Shown: positions 1 through 10,439 of the stretch, in pieces
Layout: the number at the start of each line of letters is the position of its first letter
How positions within the stretch are numbered: position 1 is the first letter of the stretch
Origin: Saccoglossus kowalevskii
Taxonomy: Eukaryota; Hemichordata; Enteropneusta; Harrimaniidae
Reading direction: 5' to 3'
NCBI RefSeq assembly: GCF_000003605.2
Contig: NW_003156735.1
Span: forward strand, 781,365 to 823,426
DNA: 42,062 nt
Notes under the pieces: generated by a model
The model's input: only the letters and a program-made list of their open reading frames with translations
Told to the model about the DNA's origin: nothing
Databases searched by the model: none
Made by a program: the position numbers and the translations under genes

Positions 1-2660
1 ATCGCCCTCTTAGGCACAATTCCTAACACATGGTATTATGATTTCATAAGATCTATAAATATTCCACACAAAGTGTAATCTCTGGTACATGTTCTGACAC
101 GTCCGCTTTCGCTTTCAATCAAGGGCTGAACCAACAGCGTTCTAACGGAGGGTTCTCCAACTAGCTAAATCACACAAAATAAGATCACCAATCCTACAGT
201 AAATTCAACATGGTTACAAATACAATCATTTTTGCAAGAAATATCATGTTAGTTAAATGTTCCAGCACTTTTATAATGCATTCGTCAAGATTTGTTTGTG
301 TCTTAATATCAAAAACTGGCTGTGCAAAGTGTCGCGATCACGTGTAGTTCAATACAGTCAAAACAAACTTCGCGTAAGTCGTGGGCGATCCAAGCAACCA
401 AAGCGACCCCTGACCCTTTTCACGATTGGCTAAGATGAAATGATGGACATCTGCGCGACTATTCATTTGCGTATGAAAGTACCCGGATCTGGTAATAAAT
501 CTTACCAGTGAATTGCAGCACCGGACAGTCGGTCGTACCTAAGGGCACTCCATACTTCCTGTCCCGGCGTTCGCAATTATTCACGCCTATTACGTTTATA
601 CACTATATTTATTAATAATATTAAACAGATTAATATTGAGTACGACCGACTGTCGACAGTCTAAGTGGACAGCTGTTTGTGCTGCGAACATTTGCATGTC
701 ATGTTGTCCAATGATTCGTTATGTGTAGCTATATAATGTGTTGCTAAACATGGACCACATAAACCCATGATGTGATATTTTCAACATTGAAATTGTACGT
801 GTGGTGCAGCGAGTTTTTAACCATAAACAACAAAATAAATGAACCTAATAAACGGCGTTCCCACGAAAACCAAAACATGAGTGTAAACCTTGCACGGACA
901 AAAAAAAACGTCAGGAGAGGCAATAGTGACACTCAATGCTCAGAACTGTCGTCTGCCACAAAAAAAAATTAAAAAAGTGTAAACCCATATTAATATCTTA
1001 TTTCTGAGAACTACCATTGAAATTATAGGAATTTAATTATTGTTTCCAACTGTTGTACCTACACATCCGTTACCTTTATAGACGTAGTCATAAAACATAC
1101 ACAATAAAAGACACATTCATTGTTCTAATAAACAGTTTAGTAGATTGTCACATATAACTGTGAACCCATTCGAGGAGATATGCAATATATACAACGTGAC
1201 AAAAATAGACAGCAAGTACCAGTATTAAACAAGTGAGTTTTATTGACGTTCATCCACCCGCCTTTTTTTCAATATATTCATTTACTATTGGATTGTAGAT
1301 GGTAAATAGGCTCGACTATTATGATTTTACGCATTAGTTACCAGCGGTCACCTTAATTACCGCTATCAATAAAAAATGTTTTGTTATATATCAGCAAGAT
1401 TCGACAATTGTGACATTCGTGATCTCTACACCTTACCATGGTGGTTGAAATTTTCATGCATGACGACATATCTTCGACACCCATAACCAGTCAATCGTAT
1501 TGAAAGCCGGCGTATGTGCATTTGTGAGGAGATAATATACTTCACTGTAGGAATAGTACCAAAATAGTAGTACAAATAATAAATTCTGAAACGTTATTAT
1601 TCTTCACTACAGGAATTTCACCCAGGTAGTAGCACATATTATTTAATTGTCAGTAGCTGTTATCAAGCAATATACGATTGGTACCAACATGCGAGCATGT
1701 ATTATTCAGTTGTAATATAACCCCCTCCCCAATCCACTTTTTTATGTATGCCCATTGTATTATCAGATTCCCCAGGAATATTTTGCAATTTTTGCATAGT
1801 GAAGTCATACTTACTTTGCCAGAATGTAGGACATGGATATATTCAATGGGCGGAATACAAAGGAAACCCTAGTGGTGGGTGACCTGCAGGAGTTCAAGCC
1901 CATTAGTGACCATTGAGAAATCCCAGAATAGGGGATGGGAGCACAGCTATACACATAATTATACAAAATTACAGGCACATGTATTTTGAACATATACAGA
2001 TGAAACACAAGTTCGGAATGTGCAACTCAGCAAATGATCCTCACCACTGTAAGCAGACTAGCTAACTCTTAGGAAGACAGTAGATACATTCATTGCTTGA
2101 ACTGGTATGGTAGTATGTCAATAATACGTGTACGGAATTCCATGGGGTCCAAACCTTTATAAATATACCATTTCTAGTAATGGTGATGTGTCCCCGTTGG
2201 ATAGCAGACTAACATCCGTCTAGTGCCTCTCCTAATTGCACATAGTATATAGTAAGAACTGCCCAGGGCTCTGACTAGTCTTGCCCACAACTTGTGATAG
2301 ATAGGGGACATTGATAGGAGCTGATTTTCTATTGTACACCAGGTGCAATAGCTTTTATAGGTCAGGACCTGTGGAAAAAGCTGATCGATGCTTTTGTGCG
2401 GCGTGGAATTTGCCATCCTACTTAACATTCCCGTCCTCTGCTCGACGAATGACAGTTGGTGGCAGAGGTATACCAGTAGCACTACTCTCAGGTCTAGGGG
2501 TCAAACTAATGTATCGCTTCAGTCTTATATACTCATTTAGCTTGGTTCTAATGGTTTGTTCTCAACAATACTAGTTTAGTATGAATGTACTTTTTTGTTT
2601 CAAGCAGTACAGGACCTGGTTTTCTTATTTTCGTCCATTACACATGTAAGGATGCATTGA
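1..2660. other. Left flank without a supported gene
   Basis: I see no exon that can be supported here. It contains a perfect 15-bp inverted repeat (524-538 and 640-654), a partial copy of the recurring non-coding block near 1185-1258, and a stretch at 2418-2561 (minus) that stays open for 47 codons before running into several stops. It lies 3' of gene W1. A terminal exon for W1 could lie at its right edge: 2661-2692 on the minus strand follows an AG and ends in TAA, but support is weak. Confidence 0.5.
524..654. repeat. 15-bp perfect inverted repeat with about 100-bp spacer
   Basis: GACAGTCGGTCGTAC at 524-538 is exactly repeated in inverse orientation at 640-654. The spacer is very A+T-rich. 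It could be the termini of a tiny MITE-like element or a hairpin. I see no clear target-site duplication outside the arms. Confidence 0.6.
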
Positions 2661-2796
2661 TTAAACAATTAATTGACTAAATTTATCTGTGTCTTATAAA
2701 ACCGCTACGTCTGATTGATATGTAATGGTCTGTTAAAATTTGGCTTTCATATAGTTATGTTAATTTATTATAGGTTATTATTTTGTATGTAATTAC

Positions 2797-4344
2797 CTGG
2801 GCAACAGAATCTGACTTCATAATCATAGCATTCGTTATCTGGTTGATCTGACCGTAAGCAAACGAACCCTTCATCTGGCGAATAGTCTGAGAATATTTCA
2901 CCAGTATCTTCTGCTGGAACACCATCTACAGTCCGCGCGTGTACAATAGTTGGATCAGAGCACATATCGTTTCCAAGATGATCTACAAAAAATGATGTTG
3001 TTTCATAATCGCCCAAACCATTCGGACCATCGTGATTAAACCAACCAGTCCACCAGTCCGGACACTCTGTGAGAAGAATGTAGAAAACGTTGTACTTGAA
3101 TGTGTCAGTTTAAAGTGAAATTAATGAGGCAGTGGTAACAATTAGGAAAAGGGGTTACAAAATGTGTGTCTATTTTTTTATGTAATGAAAACACACGGTA
3201 GATCACTACTAGTAAAATACATTTTGCAGAGGACAAGGATGTATGTTGCAGAATCACGAGGATAGAGGGACATGGCAACTATTTTTTTCTTTTGATCAGA
3301 AAATAATAATCAAATACGGGGATTTCGGGAAAAGGTGGCACTCAACAAATTACGTGCATGAAACGTATATCAATCTGACCGATTACTTCTTTGGACTTTA
3401 AATGAGAATATTCAACTTCATTACTATTTGGGAATACGTATTTGAAAAGAAAACGATGCGTATCTATGCACATCTTCTAAGTGTTCAAATAAATTAACTC
3501 CCCATCCTGACCAGCAGTACCTAGTATATGGATTTGCTAGTATAAGGCGAAAGGAGGAAAACAAATCAGGATTAAATGAAGCATAAAATAAGTCTATTTG
3601 GTGAGTTATATTATATGATGAAATAAATATATGTAATCACGTAAAATATGCCCGCTTTAACACGTTACATAGCACTATATTTCCGTGAAGATTTGACAAA
3701 CAACTTTATTCAAATTACTCTAACTTTAATACAGAACCTTCTCTGTAGATCTCTAAATATAAGAAAATAAGAGAATTCGTTTTAGGGTAGTGAGTGCTCA
3801 TGTATTTGTGCACAATTCCACACTTTCAACCTTTTCTAAGATATATAAACAAATGATTATTTTTTGATAAGGGTAACACAAGACCGATTTGCCATGGCAA
3901 TATCTACAATTTCCAGAGTACCGAAGAAGTTTTAATGTCATGATTTGGCTAAATCTTGGTGCACGAGAAACATTTAAATATGGTTTAAATACTACCGGTA
4001 AAACCTGAGCGGAGAACAATTACCACTCAACATAGTCACCAATGTAAGTTCAACACAGTGAGTAAAAGGTAATATTGTTATGATTTTTTGCCCGATAACC
4101 ACTGTAACTACGTTGTCGTATATTAGTATAGTATAAGATAAAGTACTAAAGTTAGAGGTAATAATGACTTAATTTACATATAGGCGGAAAATTGTACTCT
4201 CGGAATTGCCCTTTCAGGTTTTTATTTAACTGGAGAAAACAATGGTGACATATCGTATTATAATATCGCTGAATAATTTTCTGACATCTGGGTACTTACA
4301 CAGATGATGCCTAGTGAGATAATTAGTAATGAAGCAAAATTCAT
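2797..4344 (-). CDS. W1: small secreted single WxxW-domain protein (type A), possibly splice-defective
   Basis: Role: predicted secreted protein consisting almost entirely of one WxxW domain, known from gel-forming mucins (MUC2, MUC5AC) and CILP; its biochemical role is unknown. Minus-strand exons: 4300-4355 with ATG at 4344, giving the 15-residue hydrophobic leader MNFASLLIISLGIIC and a GTAAGT donor; 3503-3536, an 11-codon linker; 2797-3066, the WxxW domain, entered through CTTCTCACAG and left at CCAG|GTAATT. Visible motifs are WWTGWF, GDYE, ARTVDGVPAEDTGE, GFVC, DQPDNEC and DYEVRFCCP, with six cysteines in the domain. Oddity: the donor after the linker exon reads GGGAGT where W2, W3 and W4 have GTGAGT, so the intron may not be removed. 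The C-terminus is unresolved. Either the frame runs past CCPG for a few Q/N residues to a stop next to an AATAAA, or it splices to 2661-2692. Start chosen by exact match to the three paralogues. Confidence 0.78.
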
Positions 4345-5582
4345 GATGCAAAATGCTGGAATAATAACAAAAGATAATCGAGATGTAACATACAATTAAA
4401 ATATATCATGAACTCAGTAACGCCTATGGCAGTCAATTGCTAACCTGAAGAAGGTAGATACTTTGTAGGAATGAATGTTGGCTATAAAATGAACTACGCT
4501 GTTGAATTCATAAAATTGACAGACGATTAAGTTGTGTAACTAAAGACCACAATGCACTAAATTTCCTGTCTGATTTCCCCGATAGTCATATGATTTCCTA
4601 AATAAAATTCCATACAATAAAGAACTTGTTTGAAAGTCACATAATTATGAGTGTCTCATAAAAAAAACTTGGTGCTTACTGGAAATAATAATTCTACTTT
4701 CAAACTATTTTTTTGACAAAAATAAAAAAACAAATTCAAATTTGTAACAAGGACGAGATAAAATGACTCTCCAAGCTTGCACTAGTTATCCTAACACATC
4801 CTAACCACATTACAAAGCTAGGTATATTGTTGGAATTGGATCACATACTCAATCAGATATTGTTCCATTTTGTCTACTATCAAAAAGGGATTTACCAGTA
4901 CTGCCTTGGCATTATTTTTACAAGTGGTAAAATAAAATGTTGATATTAAGAAATTACGCCAACTTTGTAAAAATCAAGATCACTTTCAAATGTTACAATT
5001 TATCTAACTGGTATTTAATGTTGTCAGGGACATTCGTCCAATCAAAAAAAGAGCGAATATTGAGATATTTTACTGCTATACAATAATGGATATTCACGCT
5101 GACACTTTGTTTCATAACGATAAAGAGAATTCCCCAAGAAATTACGAATAATTCGGAGTAACCATACAACCAAACGAGTAAATGATTCGAATATTGACAA
5201 CTTCAGAGACACATTCTCTGGACAAAAAGAAGTTTTAGACCATACATGTTTATTAGGGTTTTGCCAAAACATTAGAAAATAAAGAGTTATGGTGCAAACA
5301 ATGTTAAAAGATTTCATGGCTACACTATCGAACACGCAATACGCAAGTGTTGTAGTTATTGTTGCATACTTTCGTGCATTAAAGAACAGGCATTTAAAGA
5401 AAGTAATGGAGGGTCTGATTTTGACCCCAAGGCGTTTCCATGGTCGGAAAATGTTAGGGCCAAGTCCTATCTGATCTCAAGCCAGTAATTTATCAGAGCG
5501 AATAAGGCGCGGGACGAAGTGTTTACAAAGAGATTTTCGTTGACTGAGATTAAATTCCATCGGGTAAACGAGGTAAGAGTTA

Positions 5583-5840
5583 ATGGATTGTTTTACACTC
5601 GTGTGCAACGACAGCGACGAAATAAACTATTGGAATGAAGTGATAAGCAGAGGAACACATGATTATGATACGGTTATCTGCCAATATATTTGTGATATTA
5701 AGAGTAATTTGAACAGATATTTGAAAGCATTCCCACAACTCAGCATAAATATCAATAGACGGAAGAAATTATTACCCACTGTTTCAGGAACTCAAACGAA
5801 ATCTATCAACCAGTCAGCAACGAGAGAATGTTCGAACTGA
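5583..5840 (+). CDS. Doubtful 85-codon ORF antisense to the W1 first exon
   Basis: It begins at a true ATG and has a natural-looking acidic, Cys-containing composition (MDCFTLVCNDSDEINYW...). I recognise no family. Its last third overlaps, on the opposite strand, the conserved non-coding first exon of W1, and no equivalent ORF exists opposite the first exons of W2 or W3. It is most likely a chance ORF; an antisense transcript is the alternative. Confidence 0.15.
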   Translation: MDCFTLVCNDSDEINYWNEVISRGTHDYDTVICQYICDIKSNLNRYLKAFPQLSININRRKKLLPTVSGTQTKSINQSATRECSN

Positions 5841-5859
5841 ACATTATACCTAACTTATA
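5774..5859 (-). promoter_or_regulatory. W1 core promoter and non-coding first exon
   Basis: On the minus strand a TATAAG box (5854-5859) is followed 74 nt later by a splice donor GTGGGTAAT (5774-5779). Transcription would start near 5830, giving a non-coding exon of about 50 nt that contains the motif TCGTTGCTGACTGGT and GAGTTCCT, shared with W2 and W3. There is no ATG in the exon. Intron 1 runs to the signal-peptide exon at 4355. Confidence 0.65.
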
Positions 5860-6484
5860 TTACACGCAAAAAGAAATGTATTCATTGTAACAGCTACATT
5901 TAGAAGAATAGTTTTAATTGTGATGGTATTCAGTAAGTTTTCGGAAACACGGTAACAACTGTTGTGGTGTGGTGGTTAGATAAATTTGACAAGCGAAACT
6001 AACCGATTAACTTGACAGGTCATGTCGTGAAATGCAAACGACAAGAGAGCATTGAATGGCGGCAAAGTTCGCATCTGACTGTAGACGTCGACGACTCAAC
6101 AATATTGATACGAGTTTTCAGAATTACTATACTGATATTGAATAAAATACAATACAAAAAAATGATCACCAACTACACACGGCCGTACTGAAAAGAAATC
6201 TTAATTGAGCGCAATAAATATGTGGACTCTAATGCAAAAATCAAAACAGTCGGGAACAACATTGTACCACTTTTGTTTTGTACGTAACCGCCTGATTATC
6301 ATTAAAGTAAATTTCATTGTTGCAAAAACCCAAATTCAGGCGACAGCGTTTCTCTCTTGGTGAACGTGGTTCACTACAGTCGTTGAAAGAGATATTTGTT
6401 ATAGAAGCAAGACGCATGACTCAAACTATGTTACTTTTAATCAGTATTCGCTTTATCCATCGAGCTAAGTAGAATTCTAGCATT

Positions 6485-6650
6485 GTCGCGGGTCGCGTAT
6501 ACAGTAAAAGGTGAATGACATGACGTACTTATTCGACGGGAAACTAAAAACGGATATTGATTGTTTACGACGAGACGAAATTGGAAATCAGAACACCTTT
6601 ACTTTGTTCTTCTTCAACAACTGGGTCTGATTGACGTTTGTTCACCTTTT
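6485..6650. repeat. Copy of a recurring ~170-bp non-coding block
   Basis: Its core, GTCTGATTGACGTTTGTT preceded by ACGAGACGAAA and GTCGCGTATACAGT, recurs in diverged form at 22865-23025 and 24475-24635, and in part at 1185-1258 and 16685-16800. It may be a relic of unit duplication, a dispersed element or a shared regulatory block. Confidence 0.5.
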
Positions 6651-6777
6651 AAAAAACAAAAAAAGCAGATGTTGTGGCAAAGCTGGTAATTGTTTATTAT
6701 ATGGTGTAAGTAGAGCAAAAAATAGACCAATGTATAATGCAAAAAAAGGTTAGTTACTAGCTATATTGGTTACTCTT

Positions 6778-6930
6778 GATACAGGAGCACTACTATTTGT
6801 TTGTTATCATACCATTCAACGTTTGTATACTTAGCTGTAGAGTAAAAGTTTCATGGAGACACAATCCAGGAAATATTGCCACTTGTTGTTAAGTATCGAT
6901 CTATAGGATATGTAGTTGGTAGACTGCGCC
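6778..6930. repeat. Direct repeat, copy 1
   Basis: Matches 7391-7540 in the same orientation, including the shared strings TTGTTGTTAAG and ATCTATAGGATATGTA. The copies are clearly diverged and lie about 610 bp apart. Confidence 0.65.
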
Positions 6931-7390
6931 AAATACTCAAGAAACCAACCACCCCTGGTTTTATATAACCATATAAAGCGTTCAGTGTTATTTTGAGAAA
7001 CACACTATTCAATATTGAGGCGATGTTGATTCTGAAATGCGCCATATTCGTGTTAATGTAAAAAGATGTACACCAAAACATACATACATAATAACATTAC
7101 ACTGAAACCAAAGTTTATATTGCGAGATCTCCACATTTTCCCAGACATTTTGAACTGGAATTGATACCATATATTATTATGTCAATAATGGGAGCGCGAC
7201 GTTGCGTTCATCACGTCTCGTGTCATTTTTCGGACATGCCTTGGCCGATTTTTCTAACATTGTTCGATCAATATGTTGAGGAATTCAGTGAAATTTAATC
7301 AACTGGAAATTATGTTGTCTCATGTGTCATTTGTTATTCTCCCTATATTCTCTGACATGATTGAGTATTAGTGTCTGATACGTTTACTAT

Positions 7391-7540
7391 TGATACACTT
7401 CTATTTTTTTTTATATAATACCATATAACGTTTGTAGAATGACATTTTGAAGGAAAACACCCAGACATAATCCGGAAATTATTGCCAGTTGTTGTTAAGC
7501 GTCAATCTATAGGATATGTAACAAGTTGGTAGACGGCGCC
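7391..7540. repeat. Direct repeat, copy 2
   Basis: Second copy of the 6778-6930 repeat. It ends in GTTGGTAGACGGCGCC, against GTTGGTAGACTGCGCC in copy 1. No terminal inverted repeats or coding capacity seen. Confidence 0.65.
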
Positions 7541-8389
7541 AACGGCGTAATTTATTCACAGTTTCCAGCACGTTTAACGGATGTTGCCTTGAAACTGATG
7601 TATTTGCACTTCCAATTTAATGTCAGATTTAGATTCAGTGCCCCGGGATCTCAAATAAATATCGTTTCAGAATAACCCAAAGTACGAAAGCAGACATAAA
7701 TCAACCTTTTTGAATTTATATTGTAGTTACAACGTTGCCAAAATACTAACATAGATGCTTCACGGAGGGGAGAGAAGAGAAAGAGAGGGGATTTGTTGTT
7801 TAATGTTTGAGTCTGTGTTTAATGTCCCGACTGAATAGCCCAAATGCTTGGTATCATTTTAATTCGAGAAATATATTTTGGGCAATAGAACCTCTCAACT
7901 CTCACTACCCCGATTTTAATCGACAAGTTGTTTAATTGTGTTGATTTTAAGCTATCACGGTATAATATAACTTCACTGATATAGGCATGGATTTTGTTGA
8001 CAGTCGAACAATCTATGTTTTTTTGAATGTGAGAGTTGAACGCTTAAAACAATTAATATTTGAACTTTGTATTAGAGTCTGAGGATGCTATGGTTATGAG
8101 CTTACGATGGTTTAGCTTTATATTGCGACATAAATTGTAAAGGAAAAGCACAGAGCCTTGACTGTGTGAATGAAGAGCACACACATTTGGATACTTTGCA
8201 ACAATCAATTGCACATGTTTATTTTCAGACTGCTGATACAGTCACTGGATCGTGTTTTCAGTAGAATTTGAGATACAAATATCCTGTCTCTCCCTGTTGC
8301 ATAATGGTATGTTTCAGATAGTGGTGTGGTGATTGTGAAATAACTTATGTACCTAGCTCAGTGTTGTTGGCAATGAAAATAAATATGAC

Positions 8390-9110
8390 ATCATTGACCG
8401 AGTCTCCTACTTTAAATTGGTAGAGCTTGGATAAAGAGTGGTTTATTCCACTACCAAAATTGGTATCCTCTATACACTGATTTGTCCGCTATTTCGGGAT
8501 AACCAATCATTTCGTTGGATACATTTTATTATTTGCATGGCCATAATTTCGTTGTAGTATTTAAATTGAGACAAGTGTGAAAATCTTTAGTCACGAAGGT
8601 GACCTGACTTGATCATCTTGAGATGCTGATTCCTGACTCCAGTGAGCTGTACCCTATACAGGGATACTTATTCAGACGTTCTGTGTAGTAATCTCTGCCT
8701 GAACTACTCCCGTCGTACCGGTGCTACCAGTAGTAGCAGTTACCGATACTCCCTGGACACAGAGCACGGGTTTAAATTGTAGTGCAGCTGCTTCGACAGT
8801 GTGCCAGATACGAAGAAACACAACATTGTACATTGCTGTTCACCGGAGAGTGGAGTGTTCCCTGCAGCATCGATCAGGTTCTAAGTGTTATTTGTTTGCT
8901 GTATATCCCCATTCCTTGCTGGTTCCAGTGACTAACACCCTGTACTATTTATGTATTAAAGTTATGGAAACCTGATATATTGTGTTATTTTTATTTATTG
9001 TATTCGTTAACAGTGTATTTCATTCCCTACACTGCCTTAGTTGTGGTGATATACTTTCCCCTAGCGATCACACGCCGTGGCAGCAGACCAGCTGAAGGGA
9101 GAAGACCTAT
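8390..9110 (+). mobile_element. Possible solo-LTR-like remnant
   Basis: This stretch is richer in G+C than its flanks and resembles an LTR layout: a TATA-like CCCTATACAGGG around 8650, a Cys/Leu-codon-like G+C patch at 8700-8900, a polyadenylation-like ATTAAA at about 8956, and GTGGCAGCAGACC near 9075-9090, which resembles a retroelement primer-binding site. Neither LTR boundaries nor a second LTR nor pol sequence is visible, so this is a weak call. Confidence 0.2.
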
Positions 9111-9543
9111 AAGATAAGCACGCTACCAGAGATGTCTATTATTAGACCTGTATTGAAGATAAGCCATTACAAAAAAGTGCGTCAATGTAATACGATAAGT
9201 ACATGACGCAATTGAAACTAAATAAATAGATGAAATTTATGATTTTTTTTGATTAGCCAAATAAATTGAATGAAAAAAGTGCGATCACGCACGCATGTTA
9301 AGCTTCAGAATAAAGTCCAATTCACCTAATTTGATCACAGTCCCAATGTATTTCAAAAAAATGTATATATCGGCACGTGTAAATCATGTTAACGTAACTA
9401 TGTAAACAATACTAATTCAACCATAATTCACAGTTTATCTGTATTTTTGCATTTATAAAACCACTACTTCAGGGCAACACGACTTTCATCAGTTAACAAT
9501 ACTTTCCACCCGCGTTCTTCACTAACTGCTCTGATATTCAGTT

Positions 9544-9822
9544 TTAAAAGCAGAGGCCAGAAGTCATGCCTGATCGAGCACGTGTGTTTGGGCCTGAAAG
9601 AGCATCTGGATTTTTTCGCGATGTGCAAACAACAACTGGATAAACATTTGGATCAAACATAGACGCAAAGCCATCTGCAAAAGCGTAATGGAAACTATCA
9701 ATGGGCCATGACAACTCTCGCAGAATTTCATCAAGATTTCTTATTTCACTAGCTTTAATGTTCCTGTGTGTTGGACTTATTTCAATCTGGTTAATATTTT
9801 GTTCGAAATTTAAAGATTTGTT
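9544..9822 (-). CDS. Unrecognised open exon or gene remnant without a start codon
   Basis: The minus strand is open for 92 codons from an upstream stop (9823-9825) to TAA (9544-9546) and has strongly protein-like composition, including the segments EIRNLDEILRELSWP, FADGFASMFDPNVYP and SRKNPDALSGPN. It has no early Met, so it would have to be a terminal exon (a possible AG acceptor precedes the codons for IEISPTHRN) or a remnant of an element. I cannot assign a family. It lies about 0.6 kb beyond the end of W2 on the same strand, and no counterpart is seen beyond W4. Codon use is more G+C-rich than the surrounding DNA. Confidence 0.35.
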   Translation of the reverse strand, partial: NKSLNFEQNINQIEISPTHRNIKASEIRNLDEILRELSWPIDSFHYAFADGFASMFDPNVYPVVVCTSRKNPDALSGPNTRARSGMTSGLCF

Positions 9823-9825
9823 TTA

Positions 9826-10439
9826 CGAGTCCTCTCATTCTGATTTGAATCAGATTATTGTTTGAGTTTTGAATACACCAGATACATCAGTTCATATTCC
9901 TAAGGTTTACTACGGTTAATCATACGCTCTGATTTACACTGATAGTAGCTGAATAAGTTTGTAATTGTGACAATAAACACACAGTGTTATTCCTGCCAGA
10001 GATTCATACAACGGAAGATGCAAGGGGCTTTACAAACAACATTTGTCTTTTGAACCTTTTTAATACTCTGTATTCAATACATTGAACGAAACAAATTGTT
10101 CAATGAATTATTCTATTTATCCTAAAACATGTAGCAAAAAAAAAATCAGGTCTGCTGCTGAATAGAACGCTTCCAGGTAACTACACAATATTGTATACAC
10201 TTTTTCCTTTTTTCATCAAATAAACACACAGGAGTTATTATATTGCGTATTTCACTTTATTTGTTTCATACTTTATTGACGAAAAATACAGCTTAGATGT
10301 AGTGCTTATATAAATCGACATACTTTGTAACAATTGTAAAGATTGGTGATTATACTTATTATAATAAGTTTAAAGATATGATGAATTCAATGTTTCTGCT
10401 TCTCATTGTACCGAGTATATGCTATGTTTCCAGAAACCG
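9826..10439. other. 3' flank and 3'UTR of W2
   Basis: No coding sequence seen. From about 10130 to the W2 terminal exon it is alignable with 25520-25846 downstream of W4 (shared CAGGTCTGCTG, TTTTTCATCAAATAAA and CACTTTATTTGTT), which marks it as the conserved 3'UTR of the type B genes. Confidence 0.6.
10256..10277 (-). promoter_or_regulatory. Polyadenylation signals of W2
   Basis: Two AATAAA hexamers on the minus strand (10256-10261 and 10272-10277) lie about 165-180 nt past the W2 stop codon. The first is conserved in position downstream of W4 (25654-25659). Confidence 0.6.

Larger units (their letters stand above)
5860..9543. other. Intergenic region upstream of W1
   Basis: No gene is supported. 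The first 200 bp (to about 6075) are similar to the sequence just upstream of W3 (about 21917-22255), so the duplicated unit extended past the promoter. It also holds the recurring block at 6485-6650, a direct repeat pair (6778-6930 and 7391-7540) and an LTR-like stretch at 8390-9110. Confidence 0.5.

Noticed and set aside
2174-2574. Open frames on both strands, including a 47-codon minus frame (2418-2561) followed by further open pieces
   Set aside because: Continuing the minus frame meets several stops within 100 codons, no domain is recognisable and the plus frame lacks any motif. It may be a very old remnant but cannot be supported.
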